The notes under the pieces were generated by a model. The model searched no databases, was not told the origin of the DNA, and saw nothing but the letters and a program-made list of their open reading frames with translations. 25,468 nucleotides of DNA from Acidobacteriaceae bacterium (GTDB lineage Bacteria; Acidobacteriota; Terriglobia; Terriglobales; Acidobacteriaceae): contig JAOAPG010000156.1 in assembly GCA_025462785.1 (NCBI GenBank), forward strand, positions 1 through 25,468, written 5' to 3'. How positions within the stretch are numbered: position 1 is the first letter of the stretch; each line of letters starts with the position of its first letter. Made by a program: the position numbers and the translations under genes. Shown in pieces: positions 1 to 8,325 of the stretch.

Positions 1-342
1 CTTTCACTTCTCATTGTTGCAGGCTTTCGGCATTGCAAGACGCAGAGTTACATCAAAAACTTGAAAACCGAGTATTGTAGCTTGCATTTCCAGAAAGTCT
101 ACTGGTTTTGGAGCCCCCTGGAGAAAATCTCCTGCACTTCTGGATTGACAACAGTGATGTCGGTTTAAACGCCTTGTCGTACACTCGGAGCCGCTACAAA
201 ATACCCTGCTTTCACGAGTGGAATTAAGAGAAACAGGGTTAGAGCGTTCACACGGTTCTGTCTTCTATCCGAGCCGTGAATATGTTGCAACCCGGCAGGA
301 GCCAACGCTCTCCAAGCTGCAAAAGAGCTGGAGTCACACATA
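1..342. other. Leading non-coding stretch, no supported gene
   Basis: I see no convincing gene here. A plus-strand frame is open from base 1 to a TAA at 166-168, but its translation has no recognisable motif and no start is visible, so it could only be the tail of an upstream gene. The last part should hold the promoter and leader of the phosphoesterase gene that starts at 343. I cannot point to a clear -35/-10 pair. Confidence 0.4.
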
Positions 343-1734
343 TTGGATCGGCGCTCTTGGCTGTTGTTTTTAAGCTTGTTCGGTGGAATTTCTGCTCTCC
401 TGATAGCTCTGAATAGCTGCGGAGGTGGCTCTCCGGGTGGTATCGGGACTGGCGGGGGAGGCACTGGGAAAATTCAGCACGTCGTAGTGATCTTCCAGGA
501 GAACCGCACTCCGGATAATCTGTTTCAAGATCCCATTCTAATCTCCAGGGGAGCGGACATCGCTCAAAACGGCCTTAACTCCAAAGGCCAGACGATCCCA
601 CTGGCGCCCGGACGACTGGCGGCCGTTTACGATCTGGCTCATTCTCATCACGCTTTCGTGACAACCTATGACAATGGACGGATGGATGGAGCGGATAAAG
701 TAGCGGTAGCCTGCGAACAAGGAGCCCCAAATTGCCCTTCGCCCAACCCGGCATTTGCTTATGTAAATCCTTCCGACGTAGCCCCGTACTTTCAAATGGC
801 GGAGAAATACACCTTTGCTGACCGCATGTTTCAAACAAATCAAGGGCCCAGTTTTCCGGCGCATCAATTCATCATTTCTGGGACTTCTGCCCCAGCTGTA
901 GGCAGCCCTTCGTTCGCCGCAGAAAATCCGGGTGGGGCTACCCATCCAGGCAGCAATGCGGGATGTATCGCTCCGCCAAGCGAAACAGTTCGTTTGATCG
1001 ACCCGACGGGCAGCGAATCCCAAACGATGTATCCATGCTTTGACCATCCGACGTTGCCCGATTCGCTCGCTGCCAAAGGAATCAGCTGGCGATATTACAC
1101 GCCTTCGGCGGGATCAATATGGACTGGCCCAAACGCGATTCAGCATTTATGTGTACCTGACCCGACCGCGACAATTTGCACGGGCGCGGATTGGGTAAAC
1201 GGTGTTGTAATAAACCAGAAGGCAGTATTGACTGACATTGCCAACGGACAACTCGCTGGCGTCACTTGGGTCATCCCATCAGGACAGGAGTCGGATCATC
1301 CCCTAACGACAGACGGTTCGGGACCGTCCTGGGTCGCGTCAATCGTGAATGCGATTGGAAATAGCGCCTTCTGGTCCAACACGGCCATTTTCATTACTTG
1401 GGATGATTGGGGCGGCTGGTACGATCACGTGCCGCCTCCGAAGATCATCAACTCCTACGAATACGGATTCCGAGTTCCCCTTATCGTCGTTTCGCCTTAT
1501 GCAAAGCAGGCATACATTTCACACACTGCCCATGACTTCGGGAGCATCCTGAAATTTATCGAAGAGCAATTCAATCTTCCATCCCTCGGCTATGCCGACG
1601 CGCAAGCGGATGATTTTGCTGATTGCTTTGACTTCACGCAAACGCCGACATCATTTCAGACGATCGCAGCGCCTCTCGACGCGGCTCATTTCATTAATGA
1701 CAAGAGGATTCCAACTGATCCCGACGACGACTGA
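343..1734 (+). CDS. Secreted phosphoesterase family protein (phospholipase C / acid phosphatase type), probable lipoprotein
   Basis: This 463-residue protein starts at TTG. A hydrophobic segment (about residues 6-24) ends in a lipobox-like LNSC, followed by a glycine-rich linker, so it is probably a lipoprotein or exported. The body matches the phosphoesterase family of bacterial phospholipase C and AcpA-type acid phosphatases. VVVIFQENRTPDNLF near residue 50 is the usual N-terminal metal/nucleophile region. GPSFPAHQFIISGTS lies mid-protein. FITWDDWGGWYDHVPPP, RVPLIVVSPYA and HDFGSILKFIEEQF form the usual C-terminal half. The family hydrolyses phosphate esters or phospholipids outside the cytoplasm; the substrate cannot be told from sequence. 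The gene stands alone, convergent with the kinase that ends at 1763, with 28 bp between. Length is typical for the short family members. The family call is firm and the TTG start less so. Confidence 0.88.
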   Translation: MDRRSWLLFLSLFGGISALLIALNSCGGGSPGGIGTGGGGTGKIQHVVVIFQENRTPDNLFQDPILISRGADIAQNGLNSKGQTIPLAPGRLAAVYDLAHSHHAFVTTYDNGRMDGADKVAVACEQGAPNCPSPNPAFAYVNPSDVAPYFQMAEKYTFADRMFQTNQGPSFPAHQFIISGTSAPAVGSPSFAAENPGGATHPGSNAGCIAPPSETVRLIDPTGSESQTMYPCFDHPTLPDSLAAKGISWRYYTPSAGSIWTGPNAIQHLCVPDPTATICTGADWVNGVVINQKAVLTDIANGQLAGVTWVIPSGQESDHPLTTDGSGPSWVASIVNAIGNSAFWSNTAIFITWDDWGGWYDHVPPPKIINSYEYGFRVPLIVVSPYAKQAYISHTAHDFGSILKFIEEQFNLPSLGYADAQADDFADCFDFTQTPTSFQTIAAPLDAAHFINDKRIPTDPDDD

Positions 1735-1762
1735 ACGGAGAGAAATCGAGAATTTTCAGAGT

Positions 1763-3250
1763 TCAGAAAATATGATTCGAGACCGGCGCAGCTTTCCCGC
1801 GATCCAATTTTTCCGTAGGGATAACCGCGATTACAGCGGTGCCCTGGGCATCGGATCGAATTTCAAATTCTCCGCCAAGTTGGCGAACCCTTTCCTGCAT
1901 GCCTTGAATTCCCACGCCAACTTTTAGGGGATTACTGGAGTCCGAAAAGCCGGTTCCCTTGTCGCTGATTTCAAGCCTGACTTCATGCGAATCGCGACTG
2001 ATGCTAATTGCAGCATTTGTACTCCCTGAATGCCGGTGAATATTAGTGAGCGATTCCTGCACGATCCGGAATATTGCAATCTCGAGTTCCCGCGGCAACC
2101 TTCCCAACTCAGGCGTTAACTGTAAATCGACAGGTATACTGCTGCGCTCTGAAAATCCTTGAACGAACCAGCGCAAGGCTGACTCCAATCCGATTTCGTC
2201 CAGCAAAGGAGGATGCAGCAAGTACGACATAGTGCGAAGATCTTTCAAAATAGTGCGCGCCAGTTCGAGACTATCGTTCACCATTTTCGATGCTTTTGGC
2301 CCCCACTTGTCAGCCTCGCCTTGCATGATCGAAAGGTTCATCGTCAATGCCGCGAGCACCTGCCCCGAACCGTCGTGCAATTCTCTGGCAATATGTCGCC
2401 TTTCGTCATCCCGCATTCGCAACAACCGCCCAGAAAGCGCTCTGAGATTCTCTTGCGCAATTCCGAGCTCGGCGGTTCGCTCTTTGACTCGGCCCTCGAG
2501 CTCATCGTGGGCTTGCTGTAACGCTTTGTCACGTTGTTGAATCTGCGACAACATCTCGTTAAAAGCCTCAATTAGTGTCGAGACTTCGTCGTGATTCCCG
2601 GTTGCGGCAGCTCGAACGGAGTAACTCTTTTCTCGCGATACCACTCGCGCAGTCTCGGCTAGACTCATCACCGGATCCGCAATGATTCCATGGAATTTGC
2701 GCGATAGAAAGAGCGCTGCTAGCAAAGAGCTCAATAAGACCCCGAGAACGATCAAAGCATAGCTCTTCAACCGAGTGGTCATCGACTTTAGATCTGACCG
2801 GATAAATACGGTCCCAATGCGTTTATTTTGAAACACAATCGAATGGATGACGGAGACCTGATCGCTGTCAAACGAATGAGCTCTTTCCTGGCTCTCGGCA
2901 ACCTGTGGCAGCGGCAAAGCTTGCCTCCGATGCCACCGCCAATAGCCAGCGAAGGGGCGACCCTGGGCGTCATAAATCTCCGCGTAAAAAATATGGGGCG
3001 AGGCTTGCAGAGCGGCAAGCGTGTTTTCGGCAGATTCAGGATCATTGAACATCAAGGCAGAAACAGTATTAGCGCCGATTATTTCGGATTGAATAGTCAA
3101 ATTACGAACAATGTTCACTCGAAACGTGTACAGGTCGTAAGTAAAAAAAGCCGCGCACGCCAGCAACAGCGCCGCCGCACTCACCAGCAAATTCATTGCT
3201 GTGAGCTTGTTCGCAATCGAATAGTCACGAAATTTGAAAACGCCGCTCAT
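1763..3250 (-). CDS. Membrane sensor histidine kinase, CHASE8-like sensor + HAMP + HisKA_3/HATPase
   Basis: This is a 495-residue NarL-type sensor kinase. TM1 is about residues 18-40. The periplasmic segment (about 41-160) resembles CHASE8, with QSEIIGANTVSALMFNDPES and a following ASPHIFYAEIYDAQGRPFAGY stretch broken here by F88. TM2 is about 163-183. HAMP (about 184-238) runs into a coiled coil. The HisKA_3 dimerisation domain has the motif RHIARELHDGSGQ with phospho-acceptor His292. The ATPase domain shows N-box QESLTNIHRH (398-407), G1 DKGTGF and G2 GVGIQGM. It should autophosphorylate on His292 and pass phosphate to a LuxR/NarL-type regulator, but none is encoded nearby. The ATG lies 7 nt after the stop of the upstream yfiR-like gene, so the two are surely co-transcribed and possibly translationally coupled. 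By analogy with YfiR-YfiN, the periplasmic YfiR-like protein may control this sensor domain; that is inference. Confidence 0.9.
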   Translation of the reverse strand: MSGVFKFRDYSIANKLTAMNLLVSAAALLLACAAFFTYDLYTFRVNIVRNLTIQSEIIGANTVSALMFNDPESAENTLAALQASPHIFYAEIYDAQGRPFAGYWRWHRRQALPLPQVAESQERAHSFDSDQVSVIHSIVFQNKRIGTVFIRSDLKSMTTRLKSYALIVLGVLLSSLLAALFLSRKFHGIIADPVMSLAETARVVSREKSYSVRAAATGNHDEVSTLIEAFNEMLSQIQQRDKALQQAHDELEGRVKERTAELGIAQENLRALSGRLLRMRDDERRHIARELHDGSGQVLAALTMNLSIMQGEADKWGPKASKMVNDSLELARTILKDLRTMSYLLHPPLLDEIGLESALRWFVQGFSERSSIPVDLQLTPELGRLPRELEIAIFRIVQESLTNIHRHSGSTNAAISISRDSHEVRLEISDKGTGFSDSSNPLKVGVGIQGMQERVRQLGGEFEIRSDAQGTAVIAVIPTEKLDRGKAAPVSNHIF

Positions 3251-3257
3251 GGGTTAC

Positions 3258-3878
3258 TTACTGGTTCAATTTCATGTTCAGCGCTACCTTAAGCAGCTCC
3301 GAGCTTAAGCTCAGACCGACGCGTTCTGTAGCACCACGATTCACTACAAAACGCACTTTATTGTCCTGCACAACAAATTGGATCATTCCTCCGTGCGCCG
3401 CAAAATGCGGCATATCACTCACTGTTAAGATTGGAGATTTTTTGAGCGCAGCAAGAATAGAACTGACGCGCCCTTGCTCTGAAGCACCAACAAACAGTAC
3501 ATGGCATTTTTCAGCATCTTGCGCTTTACGGATTTCGCGCGAGGCCACGGTTCGGCCATTTATGGTCCGGCCAGCAAGGTCTTGAAGAGCCGTCCCAAAG
3601 GGGTTCTGGCCCAATACACATATCCCGAACGGATCGTCTTTAGCCTCAGTAGCGCGCGGAGGCCACTGCACGAATTTCCCAAAATTGTAGAGGTAAGCAG
3701 CTTTGGTCTGATAATCGGTCGGCTTAGCTGTTTGCGCCCACAGACCGGACACACCGAATAATACGCAAAGAACGAATAGGACTCCCGCTTTGCAAGCTAG
3801 CCCTAAGGAAAAACGGGTTGGCAAGTAGCAACTCCTTGGAGTTTGCGACCGCCGGCTTGTACCCTCGATGAACTTCAT
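3258..3878 (-). CDS. YfiR family periplasmic protein (DUF4154)
   Basis: This 206-residue protein has a long n-region, then a hydrophobic core and an export signal ending near GLWAQT (about residue 49). The mature part begins with TKAAYLYNFGKFVQWPP, the hallmark of the YfiR/DUF4154 family. It continues with ICVLGQNPFG and KCHVLFVGASE, which carry the family's conserved strands and two cysteines, and ends with a VNRGATERVGLSLSSELL segment. In Pseudomonas, YfiR is a periplasmic repressor of the CHASE8-containing diguanylate cyclase YfiN and responds to redox and envelope state. Here the 3-prime neighbour, 7 nt away, is a histidine kinase with a CHASE8-like sensor region, so a periplasmic regulatory partnership is likely. 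An AGGA motif about 9 nt before the ATG supports the start. The N-terminus is longer than usual before the hydrophobic core. Confidence 0.88.
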   Translation of the reverse strand: MKFIEGTSRRSQTPRSCYLPTRFSLGLACKAGVLFVLCVLFGVSGLWAQTAKPTDYQTKAAYLYNFGKFVQWPPRATEAKDDPFGICVLGQNPFGTALQDLAGRTINGRTVASREIRKAQDAEKCHVLFVGASEQGRVSSILAALKKSPILTVSDMPHFAAHGGMIQFVVQDNKVRFVVNRGATERVGLSLSSELLKVALNMKLNQ

Positions 3879-3968
3879 AACGATGGTTCCTGGTCACTTT
3901 ATCAGGGCCAACGCCGTAGTTGGTACATACGGAATTCACTGTAGAAGGTACTTGTTACGAAGTATCTG

Positions 3969-4508
3969 TCAGAATTCCGGAGATGGTCCTGCGGGTTGGT
4001 GAATCGGCTTGGTGTAATCTTCCGCCGTGGTCTGGTAACAAGGAAGCGGTCTACGGCGTCTGCCCGGGTCAAGTCCCGGAGAGTCCGTAGCATATTCCCA
4101 ATTGAGTTTGGGGCGATTTTTCTCTGGAGAGGCCATCTGTCCCAGCGTCTCGTCGCACTCCGGATTTCTCGTCGCGCGAAGTTCGTGAAGTGTTGAGTAA
4201 TCGAAGCCGCTTTCCGATAGACGAGGTTGATAAGGCAAGAATTCGTAAACAAGCTTTACAAGGCGCGCTTCGCCAGGCTCAATCTCCTGCGCAGCAATAA
4301 ATACCTCTTGATTGGAATACACAGACGACCGTGGATAAGAGGCGGCAAGCACAATCAGGCGAACCTTCATCTGTTCTTTTTTTGCGTCCTGCCAGTGGAG
4401 TTCTCCTTTGGCTGGTTGAAAACCGCACAGCGTGCACACCGTTACGAACAGCAAGACACCGACGCTACGCGATACTGTGCTCGTGACGAACTGTGTAAAT
4501 AACTTCAT
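3969..4508 (-). CDS. Exported conserved-looking protein of unknown function
   Basis: I do not recognise a named family. With the ATG start at 4508 the product is 179 residues; the frame continues upstream to a TTG at 4526 that has no better ribosome site. The N-terminus (MKLFTQ, then a hydrophobic run to about residue 34) is a signal peptide. The mature protein is polar, with the core KVRLIVLAASYPRSSVYSNQ and a second well-formed block, LVKLVYEFLPYQPRLSE. The C-terminal third is rich in proline, arginine and glutamate and looks disordered. The gene lies 90 bp upstream of the yfiR-like gene on the same strand and could belong to that transcript. Its codon use does not stand out from its neighbours. 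It could be an accessory of the YfiR/kinase pair or an unrelated exported protein. Confidence 0.65.
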   Translation of the reverse strand: MKLFTQFVTSTVSRSVGVLLFVTVCTLCGFQPAKGELHWQDAKKEQMKVRLIVLAASYPRSSVYSNQEVFIAAQEIEPGEARLVKLVYEFLPYQPRLSESGFDYSTLHELRATRNPECDETLGQMASPEKNRPKLNWEYATDSPGLDPGRRRRPLPCYQTTAEDYTKPIHQPAGPSPEF

Positions 4509-4632
4509 TCTTAAGTTTCTTGACAAATCTTTAAACCAATTCGCGATAGGCAGCTCAGACGTGGCGTGGATACCAAAAATTATGATGCAATCAGCCTAAA
4601 AGACGTTCGCACATTAGGGCAAGGGGACCTGC

Positions 4633-4794
4633 ATGGTTTCGAGGAAAGATAAAGGCAAGCGGCGGCGTGAAATCCCTTGCGAACTCTTCAGTACCAGTGA
4701 TTTAGCGGGCCAAGAGAAGACCCTCCAGCATCGCACGGACTGCGATGAAATCTTTCTTCAGCTACTCTGCCGACATAAACCCTCAGGCTGTTGA
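4633..4794 (+). CDS. Possible small basic protein, 53 aa
   Basis: A short frame begins at ATG 4633, with an AAGGGG ribosome-binding sequence (4621-4626) about 6 nt upstream, and ends at TGA 4792-4794. The product is basic at the N-terminus (SRKDKGKRRR) and then amphipathic, with three cysteines. I know no family for it. Its 3-prime end overlaps, convergently, the last 12 bases of the degraded gene on the other strand. The ribosome site is the main support, and it may be a chance frame. Confidence 0.3.
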   Translation: MVSRKDKGKRRREIPCELFSTSDLAGQEKTLQHRTDCDEIFLQLLCRHKPSGC

Positions 4795-5752
4795 TGCTCC
4801 GATCACAGCACTATGGCGCTCCACTTTTCCCGCGAGTCACCACGATCGATGAAGCTGGCAAATCATACGACCATCTTTACCCGCGATTTGGTTTGTATGT
4901 ACGATGGGGCCGTCCGGGTCGGCCGTGCCTTTCGTATTTGCCACAACTGAAAATTCCCCAGCGTGTTCCGCGTGCGCCACAAAGCGAGTATCCCCTGGAT
5001 GCCAGTGATATTGATCTTTCCCGAAAGTTGCAATATCAACCTTACCTACAAACGAACTTGCTTCGTGATCAGTTTCCTTTTTGAACGAAATGTGGTCGCG
5101 ATGAGTCTCCTGCTGATCGCGGTTAACAATCATCAAAGACCATTGCCCGTCTGGCCAGTCCAGTACTGCACTGAGTAATGAGTGGCGTATGGAGCGCCCC
5201 AACCTATCTGCATGCTGTCTACCTGTTGATTTTGTGCCAGATCTGGCACGACCCATTGCGCGTGCAGCGAATCGCCGTCTCCGGTGAAACGTTGCGCGAG
5301 ATAGGGATTGCTTTTCCAGTACGTCTTTACGTCCCCATCTGTCAGCCGCGAGTAGCCTGCATTTCCTGTCCCATCATTCCGAGTGAACCCCGGCGCGGTA
5401 AGGCGTACCTATAGGAATATCGAATGGGTTCGGCAGGCTTTGGTGAGCCGGTAAAATATCCCTTGCCGCTCGGGTCACTCCAGGTTCCGGTCGGTTTCAA
5501 TGCCAGGCTTCCACGGCAAGTTCGGTGTTTTGGCCGATACGTAACGGTTTGCCATCCCGAAGCGAGCGCCTTGTCTAGGTTCGGCTGGATCCAAATCTTT
5601 GTCGGTTGCTTCCACCGGAATCCTGTCCACGCCCGCACCCAACGTCTGATTAGGAATGAAGTGGTGGTCTGCGCTAAAGATGTGTGGGCTGCACCGATCA
5701 AAATTAGTGACCATCCGGCTAGCAATATGGCGACAGCGCGCGATCTCTTCAA
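4783..5752 (-). pseudogene. Multiply frameshifted remnant of a secreted protein with a discoidin-like region
   Basis: No single frame is open, yet pieces in successive frames read as one protein. A TTG start at 5752 with GGAG 6 nt upstream opens a signal peptide (KRSRAVAILLAGWSLILIGA, ending SLAQT). Then follow FIPNQTLGAGVDRIPVEATD (shift near 5655), IWIQPNLDKALASGWQTVTY (shift near 5597), NTELAVEAWH (shift near 5540) and TGTWSDPSGKGYFTGSPKPA (shift near 5505). After a shift near 5387 come FTRNDGTGNAGYSRLTDGD and TYWKSNPYLAQRFTGDGDSL. Near 5160 there is another shift, probably with loss of a longer internal segment, then DGQWSLMIVNRDQQETH. A last shift near 4873 leads to YDLPASSIVVTRGKVERH and a TGA at 4783. 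The fold-coil feel of the TDGD..TYWKSNPY part resembles discoidin (F5/8C-type) domains of secreted glycosidases. The enzyme type is not established. Confidence 0.72.
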
Positions 5753-5882
5753 GAGGGACTCCGATTTCTTAAACGTTGGTTTTACATTTTCGAGCGGTGA
5801 GTTACCTAGGTACAAGGAACAGACGCCAGCATTGAAAGATGGATTGTAACTTAAACGATTTAATAGGAGAGAACTTCCCCTA

Positions 5883-5939
5883 ATGAAAACGTTGGCGAAG
5901 AAACAGATTCATCGGGTTCATTGGACCAAACTTCCGTAA
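5883..5939 (+). other. Possible 18-codon leader ORF before the TPR gene
   Basis: A short frame (starting MKTLAKKQIHRVHW) begins at ATG 5883, about 13 nt after a purine-rich AGGAGAG at 5864-5870, and stops at TAA 5937-5939, 74 bp before the TPR protein start. It could be a leader peptide or chance. There is no attenuator-like hairpin that I can support. Confidence 0.2.
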
Positions 5940-6013
5940 CTTTGGCAGCCCCCACACGGGTAGTACCGTTGCAATCGTAACCAGTTCAATCTCTGTTTAC
6001 TTAAGGACTTTCG

Positions 6014-7534
6014 ATGCATCGCGCTCTTTGTGTTCTCTTATTGCTCTGCGCTTCGTGCACTCCGTTGGCATATTGTGGGACTTCCAAATCGGCAGCCCCC
6101 CGGGGGGCCACATCAGTCTCCAACACTATGCCTATTACAACGTCGTCAGCTGTGGCGCGTTATTCTTTCGAAAAAGGCATGGCCGCTTTCCTGAATGCGC
6201 ACATCGCTGAGGCAACAGACAATTGGCGCTCCGCCGCGAAAGAAGATCCAAGTTTCGCTTTGGCGCACGCATGGATAGCATTCAATACCGGAATTCCCGC
6301 TGAGGAAAACGAAGAACGCACTCGCGCAAAGGCTTTAGAGGCGAATGTGACTCCGGGCGAGCGTCTCATGATCCGCTGGATCGTGGGAGTGAAAGAGAAC
6401 GACTTCTTAACGGGAATCACCGCCATGAATGACATGGTCGCCATGTTTCCCAAAGATAAGCGCGTTCTTTATCTGGCCGGCAATTGGTTGCTCTTGCAGG
6501 AAAGCAACGAACCCACGGTCAAATTCATGCAGCGTGTGCTTGCAATGGATGGCAATTATCCATCGGCTCTGAATGATTTGGGCTATGCATATTCCGGCCT
6601 TGGCGATTATGACAAAGCCATAGCTGCGATGGATCGTTACGTTAAAGCGCTTCCGAACGATCCGAATCCGCAGGACTCCTACGGAGAGATTCTCCGCCAG
6701 GCAGGACGTTTCAACGCCTCGCTTGATCACTACCGAGCGGCGCTGAAGATCGATCCCAAATACTTCACTTCGCACGGGGGGCTAGGAGATACCTACGCCC
6801 TCATGGGTGATCAGCTAGCAGCGCGGCTAGAGTATGCGCGGGCAATTGAAATCGCGAGCGGTGAAGATGACCGGATGACATACATCCTGCAGTCGGCAAC
6901 CACCTGGGTTAGAGAAAAGAAATATCAAGATGCCGATCAAGCTTTCACCGAGGCAGCCGATCAGGCACATACAAACGGATTACACCTGCACGAGGCTTCC
7001 GCACGCCGCATGATGGCGATGTATCAGGAAGATGACAATACGGCTCTCAAGTACCTCGACGCCGCAGAATCGGACCTGACGCATCAAGCAAGTATCTCTC
7101 TTTCGGATCGCGAAGAAGAAAGAGCACGGATTTTGCTCTGCCGAACGATGCGTGCCTATCACGCGAAAAACTCTGATCTCGCACAAGAAGCTCTCAGAGA
7201 GCTAACTAAAATGGCCGCGAACAGCCGCAGCCGGATTATCCAGCGGTCTTATCACGCGGCTGCCGGAGCTGTCGAATTATCAAAGGGAAACTATGTCGAG
7301 GCGGCCAAGCATTTGGAAGAAAACCCCGATGATCCGTTATCCCTGGAACTGCTGGCCCGATCTTATGACGGCGCCGGTCGAAACCAAGACGTACAGATTG
7401 TGAAGAATAAGCTCAGGACCTTCAACTTCCCCACTATTGAGCAGGCTTTGATAGCTGTATCAGCCCAAGATACGAAGTCGCCTGAGAAGAATTTCATTCG
7501 CGGGTCTTGGCGTCCGAAGCACGGACAATTATAG
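6014..7534 (+). CDS. Exported tetratricopeptide-repeat protein
   Basis: The protein has 506 residues. An AAGGA site 7 nt before ATG supports the start. The N-terminus is a signal peptide (ALCVLLLLCASCTPLAYC), with cysteines that could also serve as a poor lipobox. The rest is almost wholly helical repeat. An N-terminal TPR-like pair starts at YSFEKGMAAFLNAHIAEATD. A clear TPR block at about residues 175-290 contains ALNDLGYAYSGLGDYDKAIA, DSYGEILRQAGRFNASLDHY and HGGLGDTYALMGDQLAARLE. Weaker helical hairpins run to the C-terminus. TPR proteins act as scaffolds and no enzymatic motif is present. The next gene, for a small PstS-like periplasmic protein, begins only 20 bp downstream, so the two likely form an operon and may act together in the periplasm. 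A specific role cannot be assigned. Confidence 0.85.
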   Translation: MHRALCVLLLLCASCTPLAYCGTSKSAAPRGATSVSNTMPITTSSAVARYSFEKGMAAFLNAHIAEATDNWRSAAKEDPSFALAHAWIAFNTGIPAEENEERTRAKALEANVTPGERLMIRWIVGVKENDFLTGITAMNDMVAMFPKDKRVLYLAGNWLLLQESNEPTVKFMQRVLAMDGNYPSALNDLGYAYSGLGDYDKAIAAMDRYVKALPNDPNPQDSYGEILRQAGRFNASLDHYRAALKIDPKYFTSHGGLGDTYALMGDQLAARLEYARAIEIASGEDDRMTYILQSATTWVREKKYQDADQAFTEAADQAHTNGLHLHEASARRMMAMYQEDDNTALKYLDAAESDLTHQASISLSDREEERARILLCRTMRAYHAKNSDLAQEALRELTKMAANSRSRIIQRSYHAAAGAVELSKGNYVEAAKHLEENPDDPLSLELLARSYDGAGRNQDVQIVKNKLRTFNFPTIEQALIAVSAQDTKSPEKNFIRGSWRPKHGQL

Positions 7535-7554
7535 AAATGGCATTGAGGCGAATT

Positions 7555-8004
7555 ATGAATTACCGTCGAGCGTTGATTATAGGACTCCTGTTCTGCCCGT
7601 TGATTTACGCCCAGGCCAAAGATGCGGCCGTTGTGGTCGGCAAAGCAACAGTCGCGAGCGGACTGCATTCTGCAGACTTGGCCAAGGCGATCAAAGGATC
7701 AGGCCACAAGCTGGCAAATGGCAAGCCTGTGATAGTCGTGATGAAACCCGCGAAATCAGACGAAACGCGGATCTTCGGAGAGAAATGTTTGGGACAGAAT
7801 GAAAGTGGGCTCTCGGCCTTGATTTCTTCCGATCACACGGTTTTCCGAATAGTCGCTAGCGATGAGGAAGTTATCAAAGCTGTGAATGCTATTCCGGGCT
7901 CAATAGGATTAGTCGATGTGTACTCGATTAACAGTTCGGTGACAGTGCTCAAGCTCGACGACAAATCTCCTCTCGAGCCTGGCTACCTTTTGCACGTTAA
8001 CTAG
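7555..8004 (+). CDS. Small periplasmic PstS-like (phosphate-binding-protein-like) domain protein
   Basis: I take ATG 7555 as the start because it has GAGG about 7 nt upstream and opens directly into a signal peptide (MNYRRALIIGLLFCPLIYAQ). Frames from TTG 7507 or ATG 7537 would overlap or abut the previous gene. The 149-residue product resembles the stand-alone half-domain seen in PstS-like proteins: AVVVGKATVASGLHSADLAK, a KPVIVVMKPAKSDETRIF segment, then VIKAVNAIPGSIGLVDVYS and a final VLKLDDKSPLEPGYLLHV. The PGSIG(L/Y)V motif is the strongest family mark. It is much shorter than a full PstS (about 320 residues) and no ABC transporter genes adjoin, so transport is doubtful. A ligand-sensing or binding role with the TPR protein is an inference. 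The family call is moderately sure. Confidence 0.72.
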   Translation: MNYRRALIIGLLFCPLIYAQAKDAAVVVGKATVASGLHSADLAKAIKGSGHKLANGKPVIVVMKPAKSDETRIFGEKCLGQNESGLSALISSDHTVFRIVASDEEVIKAVNAIPGSIGLVDVYSINSSVTVLKLDDKSPLEPGYLLHVN

Positions 8005-8325
8005 GAGCTCCAAAGTACGTGCCGATCATTCTACGGGGACTTGTTCCTGGACCTCGTCGCTAACAACCTGGAAATTCCTCAGCTCGCAAGCCGTTCTTCC
8101 TCCCGATGAGGAGTTTGCTGCAGACGAAGAATGGTCTCACTTTCTTGAAGAAGACCAGCAATCGCAACTTATGCACGCTCAGCAACAGCAAAGGAAGCCT
8201 TAATTCAAGACATTTTTTAGCGCGCTAGTTAGCCGTTACTCTTGATTTTGATTCGTACTGCTCAGCAAATCCCCAAACTGCTATCGTAGAATCCGCATTG
8301 GTATTTTCTCGGACGAGAATAGCGA
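8005..8325. other. Intergenic stretch with an orphan open frame
   Basis: This 321-base gap separates the PstS-like gene from arsB. One plus-strand frame stays open from the end of the previous gene to a TAA at 8201-8203. Its end reads as a natural acidic and glutamine-rich tail (FAADEEWSHFLEEDQQSQ), but I find no start codon with a ribosome site. It may be the tail of a decayed gene. The right half is AT-rich and should contain the arsB promoter; it includes the inverted repeat TTCTCG-GA-CGAGAA at 8306-8319. Confidence 0.4.
8306..8319. promoter_or_regulatory. Inverted repeat just upstream of the ArsB-type gene
   Basis: TTCTCG and CGAGAA are separated by two bases and end 6 bases before the ATG at 8326. 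The position suits an operator that blocks transcription or translation. It does not look like a known ArsR site, and no ArsR gene is present in the window. It could be chance. Confidence 0.25.

Noticed and set aside
1..168. Plus-strand frame open from the window edge to TAA at 166
   Set aside because: No recognisable motif, no start in view, and competing frames are open too; it is too weak to call a gene tail.
1753..1770. Imperfect palindrome TTTTCAGAGTTCAGAAAA between the convergent phosphoesterase and kinase genes, as a bidirectional terminator
   Set aside because: Two mismatches in a nine-base arm and almost no GC pairs; the hairpin would be very weak.
2213..3292. Several plus-strand frames opposite the histidine kinase
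   Set aside because: The minus-strand kinase has complete domain motifs over the same bases; the plus-strand frames have none.
8005..8203. Open frame ending in an acidic/glutamine-rich tail before arsB
   Set aside because: No start codon with a ribosome site; kept only as a note on the intergenic stretch, not as a gene.
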